Source: Chlorokybus atmophyticus
Lineage: Eukaryota > Streptophyta > Chlorokybophyceae > Chlorokybales > Chlorokybaceae
Assembly (NCBI GenBank): GCA_009103225.1
Contig: RHPI01000797.1
Coordinates: 185,064 to 249,063, forward strand
Direction: 5' to 3'
DNA: 64,000 nt
Within the stretch, counting starts at the first letter, position 1. Each line of letters starts with the position of its first letter. Shown piece by piece: positions 48,327 through 60,415 of the stretch. The notes under the pieces were generated by a model that saw only the letters and a program-made list of their open reading frames with translations, searched no databases and had not been told where the DNA came from. The translations under genes were made by a program, and so were the position numbers.

Positions 48327-49383
48327 TAAGCAGCAGAGTCTGTTGCAAACGGCACATTGAACGATCACAGACATCGTTAGTACTACAACTTGCGTAGTTG
48401 TAGCTCAGCAATTGCAACAGCAACATTTCCGTGGCTGCGGGTGGGTTTTATTGCTCATACACCATCATTTGCAGCAGTAGTTTACGCAGTGTTAAGGATT
48501 ATCATTGTGCGATCAAAGGAGTTCAACCAATGACTCGCACGCAATGCTGTTGAACCATGGGCATGGCTGAAACTCAGGTTGATGATGAAGCCAGGCAACT
48601 GGAAGGGGCTGTTCAAGCATTGGGCAAACACAATGCGCCACACATGCTGAAACATGCTGATGCATTTCAACACCCAAACAAGGCAACAAGCAACAAATAC
48701 ATTACTATTTACAACGAAGGGTTGGCTAGTGGCTTAATGCAAAATAAGTGCAAGCAGTGGAAGGGGGCCGGCGTTGACTAGCTGACCATGATGACGACGA
48801 AACAGCAGTAGGACACGCAGGTGTTGACGATGGGCATTGTTTGTACACACGAAGTTTACTAGCAGTAAAAACATCCAATTGACACAATCTCATAGCTTGT
48901 CCACTGTGGGTTCTTGATTGCCTTCATGACTGACATGGCAACATGGTGACAGCAAGCGGACAGCGCCCTGCTTGTTTTTCCCAATCAGATTTGTTGAAGT
49001 TATTACTGCAGCAGAGCTGTTACAGTCTATTGGCTGACACTCGTATGGGCTACAAGCAAAGAAGACAAGGGGATAGTGCGAAAGGTACAAGCAAAGATGG
49101 CACAAGCGCTTCCAAGAAAGCCACCAGAGAACAAGAGCACAGACAAGCGTAATATTGAAGTACTGTGCAGCGCGCAAATGACAACGGTCCCTCTGTCTTG
49201 CAAAGACTCCTCCCTCTACCAGGTAGAGCAGTCAAGGAAAATCCTCTGCACGCACCAATGCATGCGTGCTTTGCTCTGCCCCCCTCTCGCACTCTGTACT
49301 ACCCCTAGTTGTAGTAAGCCGCTAGCAAGCAAAACTAAAACGGGAAAAAGGATGGGTGAATGTCAGGCTGGGTCGCGAGCAGT
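48327..49383. other. Intergenic, no supported gene
   Basis: Tail-to-tail spacer between ObgC and chaperonin-60. A 74-codon open frame at 48557-48781 (MGMAETQVDDEARQLEGAVQ) has no recognised features. Both 3' untranslated regions must lie here. Confidence 0.6.
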
Positions 49384-51886
49384 TTAGTAACCATAGCCGG
49401 AGTTGTCCATTCCAGGCATAGCCGCAGCAGGTTCGGCCTCCTTCTTCTCCACGACAACAACATCCGAGAGCATGAAGGTCTTGGCGACCGAAGCGGCATG
49501 CTCGATGCAGCAGCGCACCACCTTGGTAGGGTCGATGATGCCCGCGGCCATGAGGTCCTCATACTTGTCAGTGGCGGCGTTGTAACCGAAGTTGGTGTTG
49601 CTGTTTTGGCGGACCTTCTCAACGACCACGCTGCCATTGACGCCGGCGTTCTTGGCGATGAGCTTGAGTGGGTACGAGAGGGAGCGCTTGAGGATATCAG
49701 CACCAACACGCTGCTCATCGTTTTCAAGGCCCGCCTTGATGCTGTCAATCTTGTCGGCGAGGCGGAGCAGCGTGCAGCCACCACCAACAACAATGCCCTC
49801 CTCCACAGCAGCCTTGGTGGCGTTGAGGGCGTCCTCAACGCGCAGCTTCTTCTCCTTCAGCTCCGTCTCAGTCTGCGCGCCAACCTGGATGATGGCCACG
49901 CCGCCTGACAACCGCGCAATGCGCTCCATCAGCTTCTCCTTCTCATAGTCCTGGTCGGCATCCTCCACCTGACGCCTGATCTGGTTCACGCGCGCCGCCA
50001 CCTCTGCCTGTGTGGACCCGTCACCCACAATCGTGCAGCTGTCCTTGCTTAGCTCCACCTTCGCGGCGAGACCCAATACGTCCGATGTGGCCTTGTCGAG
50101 CGCAAGGCCAATCTCCTCGCGCACAACCGTCGCACCCGTGAGCACAGCAATATCATCAAGGTACTGGCTCTTGCGTTCGCCAAAGCCGGGAGCCTTCAAC
50201 GCAGCCACCTTCAGCGAGCCACGCAACTTGTTCACCACGAGGGTGGCGAGCGCCTCCTGCTCGATGTCCTCGGCGACAATGATGAGCGGGTACCCGCCTC
50301 GAATGGCGTCCTCGAGGATGCCAATGATGTCACGGGCAGTGGAGATCTTCTTATCGACCAGCAGCAGGCGTGCACTGGTGTACTCGGCGACCATTCGCTC
50401 AGTATCAGTGACAAAGTAGGGGGAGATGTACCCACGGTCAAACTGCATGCCCTCAACAACCTTAAGATTGTTGTCGACAGACTTGGCCTCCTCGAGTGTG
50501 ATCACGCCCGCACGGCCAACACGGGCCATAGCGTCCGCAATCATCGCCCCCACCTCGGGGTTGTTGCCCGCCGACACCGCCGCCACGTCCGCCAGCTCGC
50601 TGTCCTCCACCTCCTTCGCCATCGCTTTCAACTCCTTCACCAGCGCTGTAACAGTCTTCTCAATGCCGCGCACGATCTGTGTGGGGTTGGCGCCCGCAGC
50701 CACAACCTGCATGCAAACACACATTGAGTTGAGCTTAGTGCTGCTGCATAATTCTGCACCGTCAAGGATGAAACAACATGCAACAACAAACAATGATGTA
50801 TGTGCATTGTAAGCACAAGAGTGCGCTATCTTACAACCACAGACGAATCATACACACACAATGCCATGCATGCATAGGACCTAAGTAAATCTACCTTACA
50901 GCACCTAACAGCTTGTGCACATGAAACACACACTACGACATTACTAGCATTCACAACTTGGACAACACATATCTACTGCATGCAAAAGGAGAAGTTTAAC
51001 AGTTTAACAGAGATGTTTAGAGCTGGGAATGCATTGTCATTGATCGCTTTGTTGCAGCTTACAAAGAACATCAAACGCAACGGCGATCAGCACTGGTGCA
51101 CGCATTGCCTCCAAACTACTGTCTAGTAGCTGTCTTATCGACCACATAACGTTGAGCATGCAATGACTGGTACATACTGTGATGCCAGTCAGTATATATA
51201 TTGTCATGAATGTCCAAGACCAGGAGACAAGTTCCGAACTTATCTAACAGCTTGTAGTCAACAAACATAGCGCATGACAGTACTATCTGCCAACAACAAC
51301 GCGGTACAACACAGATGGCAGTTGCAACCAGCTTAAGCTGTCAATGCACAATGCGACATCAGATATGTAATCGCCAGTACTGCATGAGCGCAGAACTGAC
51401 CTTCATGCCCTCAGCGATGATGCCCTGAGCGAGGACGACGGAGGTGGTAGTGCCGTCACCAGCGAGGTCATTGGTCTTGGAGGCGGCCTGGCGGACGAGG
51501 CGGGCGCCAACGTTCTCCACAGGGTCCTCCAGCTCCACCTCCTTGGCGACCGTGACACCATCGTTAACAATCTTGGGCGAGCCGTACTTGCTCTCCAGCA
51601 CCACATTGCGCCCCTTGGGTCCCAGTGTGACTCCAACCAGGTTAGCCAACTTGTCCACTCCGGCCTTCATCTTCTTCAAGGCCGCACCGTCCGTGTTGAA
51701 ATGCAGCTCCTTCGCCATGCACACCGTGGATGACCTCCTCCCGGACGACGACGCCCTGAAGGACCTCGCCGGCGCCAGGGCCTTCTCAGCCCGCCGCCTG
51801 TTTGGCAGGCGAAGGGGAGCGCCCAGCCCGACCACCTCACGTGGCACGGTTGTAGCGGAGGAGGATGTCGCCATGCTGGACGCCAT
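49384..51886 (-). CDS. CPN60B: Chloroplast chaperonin-60 beta subunit
   Basis: Two exons, 51401-51886 and 49384-50706, join in phase around a 694-bp intron to give 602 residues and stop TAA. The start [19 protein letters not shown] opens a Ser/Arg-rich transit peptide, and the mature part begins about [20 protein letters not shown]. Group I chaperonin marks are [19 protein letters not shown], the ATP site [21 protein letters not shown], the apical-domain stretch [10 protein letters not shown] and [28 protein letters not shown] and a Gly/Met-rich tail ([10 protein letters not shown]) follow. The beta identity rests on the overall match to plant CPN60B sequences. It works with CPN60A and CPN20/10 in the stroma, folding Rubisco large subunit and others. 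Confidence 0.95.
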
Positions 51887-52228
51887 GGTTGAAGCCCACC
51901 ACCACCTCCTGCTGCTCCTGCTCTGCCGCCGCCGCCGCCGCCGCCACGCTGGTCTTCCGCTGCACTTTACAACTTGGCAGGGTAACGTTAGTACATGGGC
52001 CACGCGAGCTGCTCACGCTCACCACACTGGACTCCGTAGTATACCAAGTAAGTTAGCAAATGACTTAATATCAAACTCATAACGTTATTACATTGATCGA
52101 CGCGGCGAGCGAGACGAGCTTCTGGACTGGATAAGAAAGAAAAAGATTGCTTCTAGAAACATGCGCTCATGTGACCGCGGGTGCGAATTACACCCTGCAA
52201 TTTGCATGCTGCCATGCCTGCATAAGGT

Positions 52229-53114
52229 TTGAGTCGTAGGGCAAAGAAGCAATCCAAATGCACAACAAGCAGCACCACGAGCAGCAAACTAGACACCAAG
52301 ACAGGCAAAAGCAATAATTACCACAGGGGCTTTACAATTATGTGCACTACATGCACTATGCTCTCGAGGCGGGGCGCGGCAGTCATGCTGCATACGTTGC
52401 TAACGTATGTTGTGAACAACCTCTATGTCCGCACTACTGCTAACAGGCTTCATAACAAGGCATAGACATCCCAATGGGAAATGCTGCAGGGGTCTACCTA
52501 GCCAATAAGTTGCTACGATTGTTGGAGCTGGATTGGTTGCGCTTGCTGAAGCCATTGGTGCCCAGGCCGGTATTCTTACAATACGCTGCCCGCATTGTGC
52601 GCTATGTTGATGGTTTGCTTGTGTCCGCTCTACCTGAGTTTGCTACGGTCATGTATGAGAGTGAGGGCGCCGTTGCAGGTGAAATTTACCGTCGGGACCT
52701 GCTCACGCCAACATGCACAGCACAGGGTACTGAAGTAGCGTATTTAGATATGCGCATTTTTCAGATAGTAGACGTGGGCCTGTGTACGACGATCTGAAGC
52801 AAGCTGCGTGAGCCACAATTCGAGGGCATCCCGGTGCTGACGGCACCACACCCGAGTGCTAATGTTGCGCGTAGCTGTAAAATGAATGTGGTTCACAATG
52901 TTTTCGCTTTATGCGTTCGTCCACATACCGTGGGCATTTTCTACAGGAGATGCAACTGCTACTGCAGAACATGCCTGCTATGGGCTACAACAAGCGAGAC
53001 ATTCTCTGGATGGTCCGAGCGGTCATGTGGTGCAAGCCGAGGTACCATTGTGACTGTCTTAACCGCCACTTGTTTACCCTGATTGCTAAGGGTGCTGTGC
53101 AAGATGTGAGGTGA
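52229..53114 (+). pseudogene. Penelope-like reverse transcriptase remnant, copy 2
   Basis: A fragment with LHTLLTYVVNNLYVRTTANR (to 52465) is followed in another frame by MGNAAGVYLANKLLRLLELD, RIVRYVDGLLVSALPEFATV and VAYLDMRIFQIVDVGLC (52474-52797), then thumb-like pieces to 53114. The active box reads YVDG instead of YVDD. It is frameshifted near 52470 and 52800. It matches copies 1 and 3 in layout. Confidence 0.6.
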
Positions 53115-53371
53115 GGTAAGTGGAATAGATTAATAAACGGGGAGCATTGCAGTTGAATGCCCGCTATGCGTTTCTTATGGCATGACACTGTTCTGAGTTA
53201 AAACCAACCGTAATCAGCGTATGCAGTGGCTGCAGCCTATGCTGCGGCCCTCAATTGCCTGTTGCTTGCAGGGGTAAAAGAGCAGCGGCTGTGGCGGCGG
53301 CGGCATCAGTGGGGCTGTGGAGCACGGTTAACATGAAGTTCGCGCCTGCTTGCAGCTGTCGTCTTCTTACC

Positions 53372-53590
53372 TCTCCTCCCCCATGCGGCCCTCTTGCTTT
53401 GCCCAGGTACCACTTGGCGCAACTCCAGCCCTCCCTCACCTTCCCCTGCCTAATCTTGTCTGATTGTTCTGCGTGCACACCTCTCCTCCCCCTTGCGCCC
53501 CTCCTGCTTTGCCCAGGTACCACTTGGCGCAACTCCACCCCTCCCTCACCTTCCCCTGCCTGGTCTTGCCTAGTTGTTCTCGCATGCATA
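53372..53590 (+). repeat. Two tandem copies of a repeat of about 112 bp
   Basis: CCTCTCCTCCCCC(A/T)TGCG, CTTTGCCCAGGTACCACTTG and CCCTCCCTCACCTTCCCCTG occur twice in direct orientation with few differences. Confidence 0.85.
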
Positions 53591-53876
53591 TAGGAACCCA
53601 GCCCCTTAGCTAGTTGTCTTGCTTGCTTGCGCTGTTCAAAACTGCTGTATAATTAGCCTTGTCTTGTTTGCTCTGCCACTGGTTGGTTACCTCATAACTA
53701 TACCCTCTGCAGTGGCAAGCAACAAGCGAGTAGCAATCAACCAACCAACCTAAGCACACATGCACATGCACAGGCGCAAGGTAAGAACCCAGGAGAGCGG
53801 CGTTTGAGCAACAGCAACAGCAACAACAAGGCGTGAGGGTGCAGGGTGGGGGGTATGAGGGTGCAAGGTCCTCCGT

Positions 53877-53917
53877 CTTTGGGTGGTGTCCATGCTGGGC
53901 ATGGACACCACCCAAAG
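53877..53917. repeat. Perfect 19-bp hairpin with 3-base loop
   Basis: CTTTGGGTGGTGTCCATGC, loop TGG, then the exact reverse complement. No A+T-rich flank or U-tract to suggest a terminator. It could be a junction of inverted element ends or a small-RNA precursor. Confidence 0.9.
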
Positions 53918-54012
53918 AAGTGCGAAAACTAAGCTGATGGTTACAAAGATAAGGAGTGGCTTAAACTCAATAAATGATACAACATGTTGGCTGGTTGTTA
54001 CTAAGGGACACC

Positions 54013-54521
54013 TGTAACAATTGGGGCCCGACCACTAGGCCATGGTAGTAAAAGACACTACCATGAGTGAAGTCTGTCACAATTTATCCCAATTCGTGAC
54101 ATTCCTTCCCAATTTAACCCATGAGTTCCTCATAATCCAATAAGGCACTAGCCCACGTCGCCGTGTTCGCGACCGTACCACGATCGGTATGCCCGCGGCC
54201 TGTTGGATCCGGCCCGCGAACGGTCCTGGCCAACCGAACGGCCATCCTCTCCGCGCGACCTGCCATCGCAGCGGGACCGCTCACGCGGCCTTAGCTTAAA
54301 CTGGCTCGGCGCGCAGGTCGTGATCCCGCGCCCAGCCTAGGGCAAGACGCCCCAAATGTTGTTGGTTTTTGCCTTGGATCTGCCTCAGTCCCCTACGGGA
54401 AGTGAACCTGAGACGTCAAGCTCCGTTACCATTGTAACAATTGGGGCCCGACCACTAGGCCATGGTAGTAAAAGACACTACCATGAGTGAAGTCTGTCAC
54501 AACTTATCCCAGTTCGTAACA
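54013..54521 (-). mobile_element. TRIM (miniature LTR retrotransposon), 509 bp
   Basis: Two 89-bp LTRs (54013-54101 and 54433-54521) are near-identical and flanked by exact ACACC target duplications (54008-54012, 54522-54526). On the minus strand the 5' LTR (right) is followed one base later by TGGTAACGGAGC, 10 of 12 identical to the tRNA-iMet primer site. A purine tract GGGAAGGAA touches the 3' LTR (left). The 331-bp inside has no coding frame, so it depends on another element for movement. Confidence 0.93.
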
Positions 54522-54949
54522 ACACCAGTGATGACATCATATTATATCAAATTGTTGTTAACAATTCCATGGCATTTAACAGAATTCTACAACATGCCAC
54601 AAGCACATTAATGCGAGACATACAAGACGGTGAACAAAGCAAAATACTGGTGCAACTACATTAACTCGGTCCAATCACAAAGTTTCTTTGTTTCTTGATG
54701 TTACAAGCATACCTTTACAATTTTAACTAAATGGTGGCCCTTAGCAACACTGCCAAGAAAAGTGTGAATGGGATGGGAAAATGCATGTTAACTGAACAAC
54801 AAAATCATGCAAGTCTTGCAAATATTCCTGCAAACAAGGTAGGTAGGGCTTTGCGACTCATATTGCAATTCAGGTACTGTATGGAGGTTGATGACTGATA
54901 TATTGGCTATTCTAGCTTAGTAGATGATATGCAATTGGTTTAGCTTTCA

Positions 54950-56060
54950 ACAAGAACATCCATAACATGAAGGGCAACACAGCAGCTGGATCCTCAAGGA
55001 TTCAATGGGCGTGTTCGACGTGGTGCAACACTGCAACACAACATGTACTACGCAAGATAAGCAAACCCTCATGTCTTTGCGCACTTTCGACTTTGCTACT
55101 TTGTATACTAATATCCGCCATGATGACTTGATCACGGGGATGCATGCACTTGTGGAGGAACTGTTTGCTTGCGCACGTCGTACGCACAGAGCTGATATTT
55201 TGTACATGACATTTCACAATGGCATCACTACACACGTGTGGGGATGTCCGCAGAACGGAGCACTCCTCAGAGAAGGACAAACAAGACTGTTCGCCAAGGA
55301 CATGCTGCACACTATGCTGGCATATCTCGTGTTCAACCTGTACGTGCAAACTACAGCTGATGAGCTACACAAGCGCACCATACGCATCCCTATGGGCAAC
55401 AACGCCGGAGTATATGTGGCTAACTACCACTTGGGCTATTGGGAGCTCAAGTTCCTACACAGGCTCAAGAACTGCCGCAGCCGGACTTGCTAGCAACATT
55501 GGCTTGCAGGGTGGTGAGATATGTCGCTGACTTGCTTGTTGTTAACACCTCAGAGTTTGCAAGTTTTATGTATTAGTCCGCGGATGCCGTAGCTAGTGGT
55601 ATCTATCCTGAGCAGAGCCTAACTTTAACAGAGTCAGCATTAGGTGTATTGGTGCCCTTCTTGGATGTTACTCTTTTTCAGACAGTGGATGGTGGCCTCC
55701 GCAGACGGGGGTATAGTAAACCAACATTGCCACAGTTTGCTGCTATCCCTCGCAGACGGGCGCCCCACAATAGAAGCGATATTGTTGCTTCAGCAAAGAT
55801 GGGGGTTGTGATCTCTCGATGCATTCGCTTGCGATTGTCGATACACAGATAGCACTTCCTGCATGACATGTTCGCGCTGTTGACGTCCATGACAGAAGAG
55901 GGATATAACAGTCAAGCATTGTTGGGAGTGTTGTGCAGGTGGATGGCAAGACAGGAGGGCATCATCTACTGTGCAACATACAACTTCTTGTATCATACGA
56001 TACATAGAAGATTCAAGCACCAGCAGCAGCGACTGGGTTGAGGTAAGTGCCAGGTGCGTA
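54950..56060 (+). pseudogene. Penelope-like reverse transcriptase remnant, copy 3
   Basis: Best kept RT copy. 55005-55493 reads RTFDFATLYTNIRHDDLITG, MLAYLVFNLYVQTTADELHK and IPMGNNAGVYVANYHLGYWE. After a frame change, RVVRYVADLLVVNTSEFAS (about 55507-55563), VPFLDVTLFQTVDGGL (about 55650) and thumb-like pieces follow. The active box is YVAD, not YVDD. The sequence before 55000 shows no endonuclease motif that I recognise. Confidence 0.6.
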
Positions 56061-57224
56061 CATGCGGGGAGCAGGATTCCAGCCCGCATGTGGGTCCTAA
56101 GCCCCAGTACCTGCACTGCTGATGCTCTTGCTGTGCGGTGCTATGTTCTAGTTGATGGTCTGTGCTGCGTGCTCAGGTCTATGGTCTATGCTACATGGCT
56201 GCTAGGTTGCACATAAAGTGGTTGCTCTCGGACACTAACGGACACTTCACAGCCACTAAATTGGCTGCAGTCGTTTTGTGTCGTGTTAGGTACAAGACCA
56301 GCAGCACAGCGCAGTGGCGACGGGGCCGAGTCAGTCGTCAGCATCAGCGTCAGCGTCAGCGTCCAAGTCGTGCGTGTGGATGATGCTGGACACGGCCTGA
56401 CACCCACGCCTCTGCTGCGCAGGTGCTTCCCGCTGTACCTCTCTACCTTGCCCTGCCCTGCCTACTGTCCAAGCTGCGTTGCACTGCATGTTGGTTATCG
56501 TATGGTATAGCTTAGCTACTGTAGCAAGCGCTGGTCTGGGCCCCCCAAATCTGTAATGCAATTGCTGCTGCTGTGTGTGTGTGCTAGCACGTTATTGTGC
56601 ACACTTGTTGCATCTATTTGCTTTATGAAATAACACGACATACCACCGTCTTAAGAACACAAACCGTGATAACTGCTCTTCCTTTCGGGGCATCGTCGCG
56701 CTGCACTTGTTACCTAATCGTTTCTCATACACTCATCGCCCCGCACAACAACACTATTGTACTTTCAAGAGCGTCCGAATTGCTTGTAAAACAAGTAGTA
56801 CTACTGATTTTGCTAGCAGTACTAGTACTACCAGCAAAAACGTGCAATAAATCCTACCGCAGGCCACAAAGAGACCAGGTATAGGCAATACAGTATGACG
56901 ATGCAACTGCTCATTAGTGACAACCACATCATGAATTCGCCGTCAAATGTCAAGATATAGCATGCCTATTAAACTGAAAAATGCAAAATGTCATCGTAGC
57001 GTTTTCCTACCATATGCATCAATACGATGAGAGGGAGCAAAGCACCGGTGGTCATCCAATGCCAGCTTTTTCGCTCTCATTCTCTTTACTGGGCGTCCAT
57101 GGCTCCGTAAAGTGTTGCAAAACCTGCATGCATGTCTACCATCATACATCCATCACAAACCTTAACAGGAAAGACACTTGATGAAGACTGGGGAACAATA
57201 CTTCATGCACAATCATTGAAGTAC
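56061..57224. other. Intergenic, no supported gene
   Basis: Contains a small (GCGTCA)n-like run near 56340 and a hydrophobic open frame ending at 56884. No exon with family support was seen. The RIT1 3' untranslated region is probably at the right end. Confidence 0.5.
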
Positions 57225-60200
57225 TTAGAGCACCTGTCTCAGCATGCCGCGCGATGCATGTGCATGTGGCGCGTGCGACGTAACAACCGCGAGGCGCTGT
57301 TTAAGTGCGGCTTTGTCTATGGACTCCGGCTGGACACCAAACGGCAACAACCGCCCTGCATATGCACACAAGACTTACGGTGAAAGCCCATGGACCAATA
57401 AACAGATCATGTTATCACAGGCAGAGTTGCTTGCTTTGCAAACAGGAGGGAACACATCAGTTAAGTACCCAAGTGCTACCTGATCCGTCAAAAAAGGACA
57501 GAAGAATGGCTGTACCTATGCAGGCACTTGCATCGCATCCTGCAAACACCACACGTAAGCATCCTATTGTCACAACTTGTTAACCATACCCACACACAGT
57601 TCAATCAATCTCACCGTCATCACTGACAACAAGCAGTCTATGCCTGCTGTCCAGAACAGAGCGCACAAAGTTGAGTGCGGCTGGCAAGTGCGCTTGCAAT
57701 GAGAACTTGTCTACTTTGACTCCCTGTTGATCAAACAGATAAGCACCCAAGTCACCACTTCAAACCCATTACAGACTTGACTACACCAATAACAACGGGT
57801 GATAAAGACAATTGTCTTACCACAACGTTCAAATGCAGCCGGTTGGCTATGCCACTTCGCGCTGCCGAAGCGGCCAACTTAGCACTCCCCGCCGTTAACA
57901 GCGCATCAAACTGCGCTGCAACACTCCTCAACTCACCTGCAACTGGTATGTTAGATGTAAACGAAACCCAACGAAAGCCTTGAAGCCAAAAAACTTCAAT
58001 GTCACCGCTTGAGTTGGCTTACCAGTGCCTATTGCCAGGCCGGTGTCTGCAATGAGCCCATAACTAGGGCGCCCGTCCTCATTGGTATCATACACACTAT
58101 CGCTGTGGTTGTGATCGTTGAGTGACGCAGAAAGTGACACTCCTCCTGACTGGTGATACGTGCCATTGACCAGGCTGTTGGCCACTTTGACACAACCCTC
58201 CGGCCCGGCCGCAAGTATCACATCGCAATGCTGCCAAAACAACTCTGGAGAAAGGCCCTGCCAGGGACAGAGACTCTATGTGACAGCATGTCCACGCTGT
58301 GGCACTGATCTTACGCATCTGTAAATAAATACACATGCACATGCTAACATGACTTACCCTGGCCCAACTCTCTTCATCATCGGCTGCACCCGGCACATAA
58401 GTCCAACTATGAGTCTCATCTGTGCTGTTTCCATTTGAATTGGTCATCTTAATAGTGTGGCGGCGCGGGACCGATGAGGGCTGTGAGACGGATAGCAGTA
58501 TCAACGGCGTGAAGGGCCAGTCTTGTGGGTCGGGCATCTCATTGAGCCACATGACCTGTTGATGATACAGCAACATGTTGGTTTACCGTTTCACTGCAAG
58601 GAAGGAGGTATAGACACACAGATTACCGTGCGTTGAGAAACCCACAACGGTCGCAGCGGCTTTCTCAACACACCCGTCAGCTCCGTGTGCTCGCTCGTGA
58701 CACTCTGCGCATTGACAAAGACACCACAGTGCGGATCACACTCTGATAAAGTCCTAATGCATGCAAGTTCTCATGAATGCAACACGATGCTCTCACAACA
58801 ACCGCATTGTACTGTGAAGCATAACATGAGCTTGAAGTTGGGTAGACACGTGCAACTGCTAAAAGCGCTGAAGCAGCTCATGGATTTCAAGTACGCAGTT
58901 GGATGTGGCGCATGTAACGGATGCAAGATACTTATATAAAAACATGCAACCCAACAAATGTCAATACGCAAAGTGTTGAACTGGTTTTTAAGTACATACC
59001 TTGAGGGTTTCCACCCATTGCGGGATGCGTTTTGCCACTTCAGCCTGTTCTGATTTTGGTACAAACAGCGGGAAGTGCAGCTCGCAGTCCCACTGCGATA
59101 TCGAGCTGAAATCGCTGGCGTTCTCAATAATATCGCCTTCATCCGTCGACATCAGCTCCGCGAAGTCGCCGCGCGCTTTGGCTGCCGATATCGCACCCTC
59201 ACGCATGCACTGGTAACTCGCGTCGCGTGCGTCACCGATCGCGCGATTGAGCACGCAAGCCCATGACGGCAACGTCTTGGAAAAGCTGCCAGCGGGGAAC
59301 TGCGCGTGAATGGGCGCGGCTTAACATCCCAATAATGCAACAAGCACTTGATGGGTTGATTATGTCACCAACTATGAATGTATTCAGTACAGGCCATGCA
59401 CAGTGGTGTATGTGTTTGCATGGTCTGTACGGCAAATATGATCAACGACAGAGATAGATGTGTACAGTCTGTGAGACACGCGTTCACAGTTATGCAGTGC
59501 GCGTGACGTGATCCGTGTCAACTGAACACACAATACACACATAATACGTTGAATGCACTACCTTTGTGCTCTAAGCAATACGTGTGCACGACACACACTA
59601 TGCTAACTGTACGCATATGTGATTATGTGTTAGTCCCACCTGTCAGGGAATCGTTTGCCTTTGCGTGTTGCGTCCACTATGATGCAGCCGCCAGCTTTGG
59701 CAGCCAGCTTCACAACATGCTGTAGCACACAACATGATCTCATGCTTGCTTGTGCAGCACATGTGCGTTGCAATGGTTCAACTTGTAGTTGATGCTCTCA
59801 CCATATTGAGGCGTGTTGCGCTGAAAGACCAGTTCCCAGTGTGGCCATCAACAGACTGCGATGCATAACACTCTCAGCAGCAGAAAGGAACAACCAACAT
59901 GGTGCACAACGTATGGACCAGCACATCCAACCTTGAAGTAGCAGGAGTCATCGAAGGCCGGGGCGTACCATCGGCCGCAGCGCAGGTTGGCAACGAGAGG
60001 GAAAGAGGGATACAACCTGCAAGCAAATGTGAGTGCGTAGATGGGTGCGCACGCGCGTGTGTGCATGCAATCATGCACGAGTGTCATATGCATGCGGAAA
60101 TGCGTGTGTATGTACATGAGTGTGTGGTCCTGACCAAAGTTGCAATCCACAACACAGTGATTGACACATGCACATATGTTGTTTGTTTACTGAGCAAGCA

Positions 60201-60415
60201 TACGCGCGTGTGCATGTGTGCGGGCATGCAGGTGTCTGCACACAGCCACGACACGTCCTCACTCACTCGCGTATCTCCTTGACAAACTGCGCATCCTCAT
60301 GAATGCTCCTGAGGATGTTGTACAGCTGCAGCTCAGTGCGCTTGATCTGCCGACTCACGCGATAGATTGATGGCCGGAACTCGTCTGCTTCCCAACTCAC
60401 ATTGCTTGTATCTTC
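57225..60415 (-). CDS. RIT1: Initiator tRNA A64 2'-O-ribosylphosphate transferase (RIT1), first exon not found
   Basis: Twelve exons join in phase: 60267-60415, 59932-60016, 59802-59855, 59640-59719, 59000-59285, 58627-58740, 58358-58555, 58023-58257, 57821-57915, 57615-57723, 57480-57539 and 57225-57355. They give about 531 residues. Family marks are SIHEDAQFVKEI, PLVANLRCGRWYAPAFDDSC, SVDGHTGNWSFSATRLNM, GGCIIVDATRKGKRFPDSFS, KTLPSWACVLNRAI, LRKPLRPLWVSQ, VMWLNEMPDP, WTYVPGAADDEESWAR, PELFWQHCD and ALNFVRSVL. ASRGMLRQVL ends the protein. The enzyme uses PRPP to modify A64 of initiator tRNA-Met, barring it from elongation. It ends TAA right after RQVL, a little short of the family's usual end. 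An upstream exon with the start codon must lie to the right. Confidence 0.9.

Noticed and set aside
54433-54521. tRNA-derived SINE (A-box-like GGCCTAGTGG and B-box-like GGTTCACTTCC)
   Set aside because: The A-box-like string lies inside an LTR repeated at both ends. Primer site, purine tract and ACACC duplication make it a TRIM. The B-box match is poor.
57132-57383. Plus-strand gene (frame EDWGTILHAQSLKYLEHLSQ...)
   Set aside because: It is the antisense of the last RIT1 exon and lacks splice or family support.
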